This document shows, piece after piece, positions 63,906-64,000 of a DNA stretch of 64,000 nt. A program made the position numbers and the translations under genes. A model generated the notes under the pieces. It was not told where the DNA came from and did no database searches. It worked only from the letters and a program-made list of their open reading frames with translations. Source of the DNA: Isoetes taiwanensis (lineage: Eukaryota; Streptophyta; Lycopodiopsida; Isoetales; Isoetaceae); NCBI GenBank assembly GCA_021234155.1, contig JAJEKV010000005.1:2728215-2792214 (forward strand), read 5' to 3'. Every line of letters begins with the position of its first letter. Position 1 is the first letter of the stretch.

Positions 63906-64000
63906 TGCAAAAAATAGGTGTTAAGTAATTGAAGTAGTTGAAGTAACTTGTGTTTACATGGAATACTAGTATAAGAACATGTGATCGCACGCATCACATG

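Noticed and set aside
58058-63990. Long open frames (up to 164 codons) rich in MPP, QTCH and GSNMP words in both arrays
   Set aside because: A 19-bp unit lacking stops is open in all frames with a 19-residue period, on both strands. No start context, no conservation beyond the DNA repeat.

Overview
The window looks like nuclear DNA from a land plant. It contains a 14-3-3 relic, a pentatricopeptide (PPR) relic, a gene resembling the plant MEE59 family, TATA boxes at plausible distances, telo-box motifs, and the usual plant mobile elements (LINE, Ty3/gypsy, CACTA). There is no bacterial operon structure. The density of decayed repeats and the family mix suggest a large seed-free-plant genome, perhaps a fern; that is inference, not something one sequence proves. 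Nearly every recognisable gene is broken by small indels, so most calls are relics whose homology must be read across two or three frames.

Layout. 1-603 is the 5' flank of a 14-3-3 relic lying just off the left edge; related copies sit at 27-29.5 kb. 1.2-5.5 kb (minus) is a large gene or pseudogene with a ParB/Srx-like GNH box. 7-10.1 kb and 21.2-24.0 kb (both plus) are two decayed members of the DUF7869 family (DNxxxQNKN and VGHTHEDxDALF motifs). 10.1-11.4 kb is a tandem duplication carrying a small minus-strand gene with its TATA box. 11.4-11.7 kb is a LINE tail-domain fragment. 13.4-18.05 kb (minus) is a second long, frameshifted, unrecognised gene starting at a clear promoter and ATG. 24.5-25.6 kb holds the best-preserved spliced gene (MEE59-like exons plus downstream exons).

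26.3-46.4 kb is mobile-element territory: a 63-bp inverted repeat, 14-3-3 duplicates, a LINE relic at 30.6-31.2 kb, a long LINE at 31.3-36.5 kb with three 103-bp 5' monomers, a LINE 3' tail, a gypsy fragment cut by a 5'-truncated LINE with a 10-bp target-site duplication, a CACTA DUF4218 fragment, minus-strand LINE pieces and a PPR fragment.

46.9-54.8 kb is a more gene-like stretch of short, intron-poor coding segments. They include a frameshifted histone-H3-like gene with a long non-canonical tail, an acidic protein and coiled-coil exons, and share a 3' motif (GGATCACACGACGCC and variants). 55-58 kb is AT-rich with tandem and ACGT-core repeats.

58.05-63.9 kb is a striking fold-back structure: two oppositely oriented arrays of a 19-bp unit surround three ~312-bp repeats and about 2.6 copies of an ~820-bp repeat, with inverted unique segments inside the arms.

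No tRNA, rRNA or CRISPR array could be supported. Gene functions do not form a pathway; the shared theme is duplication, insertion and decay.
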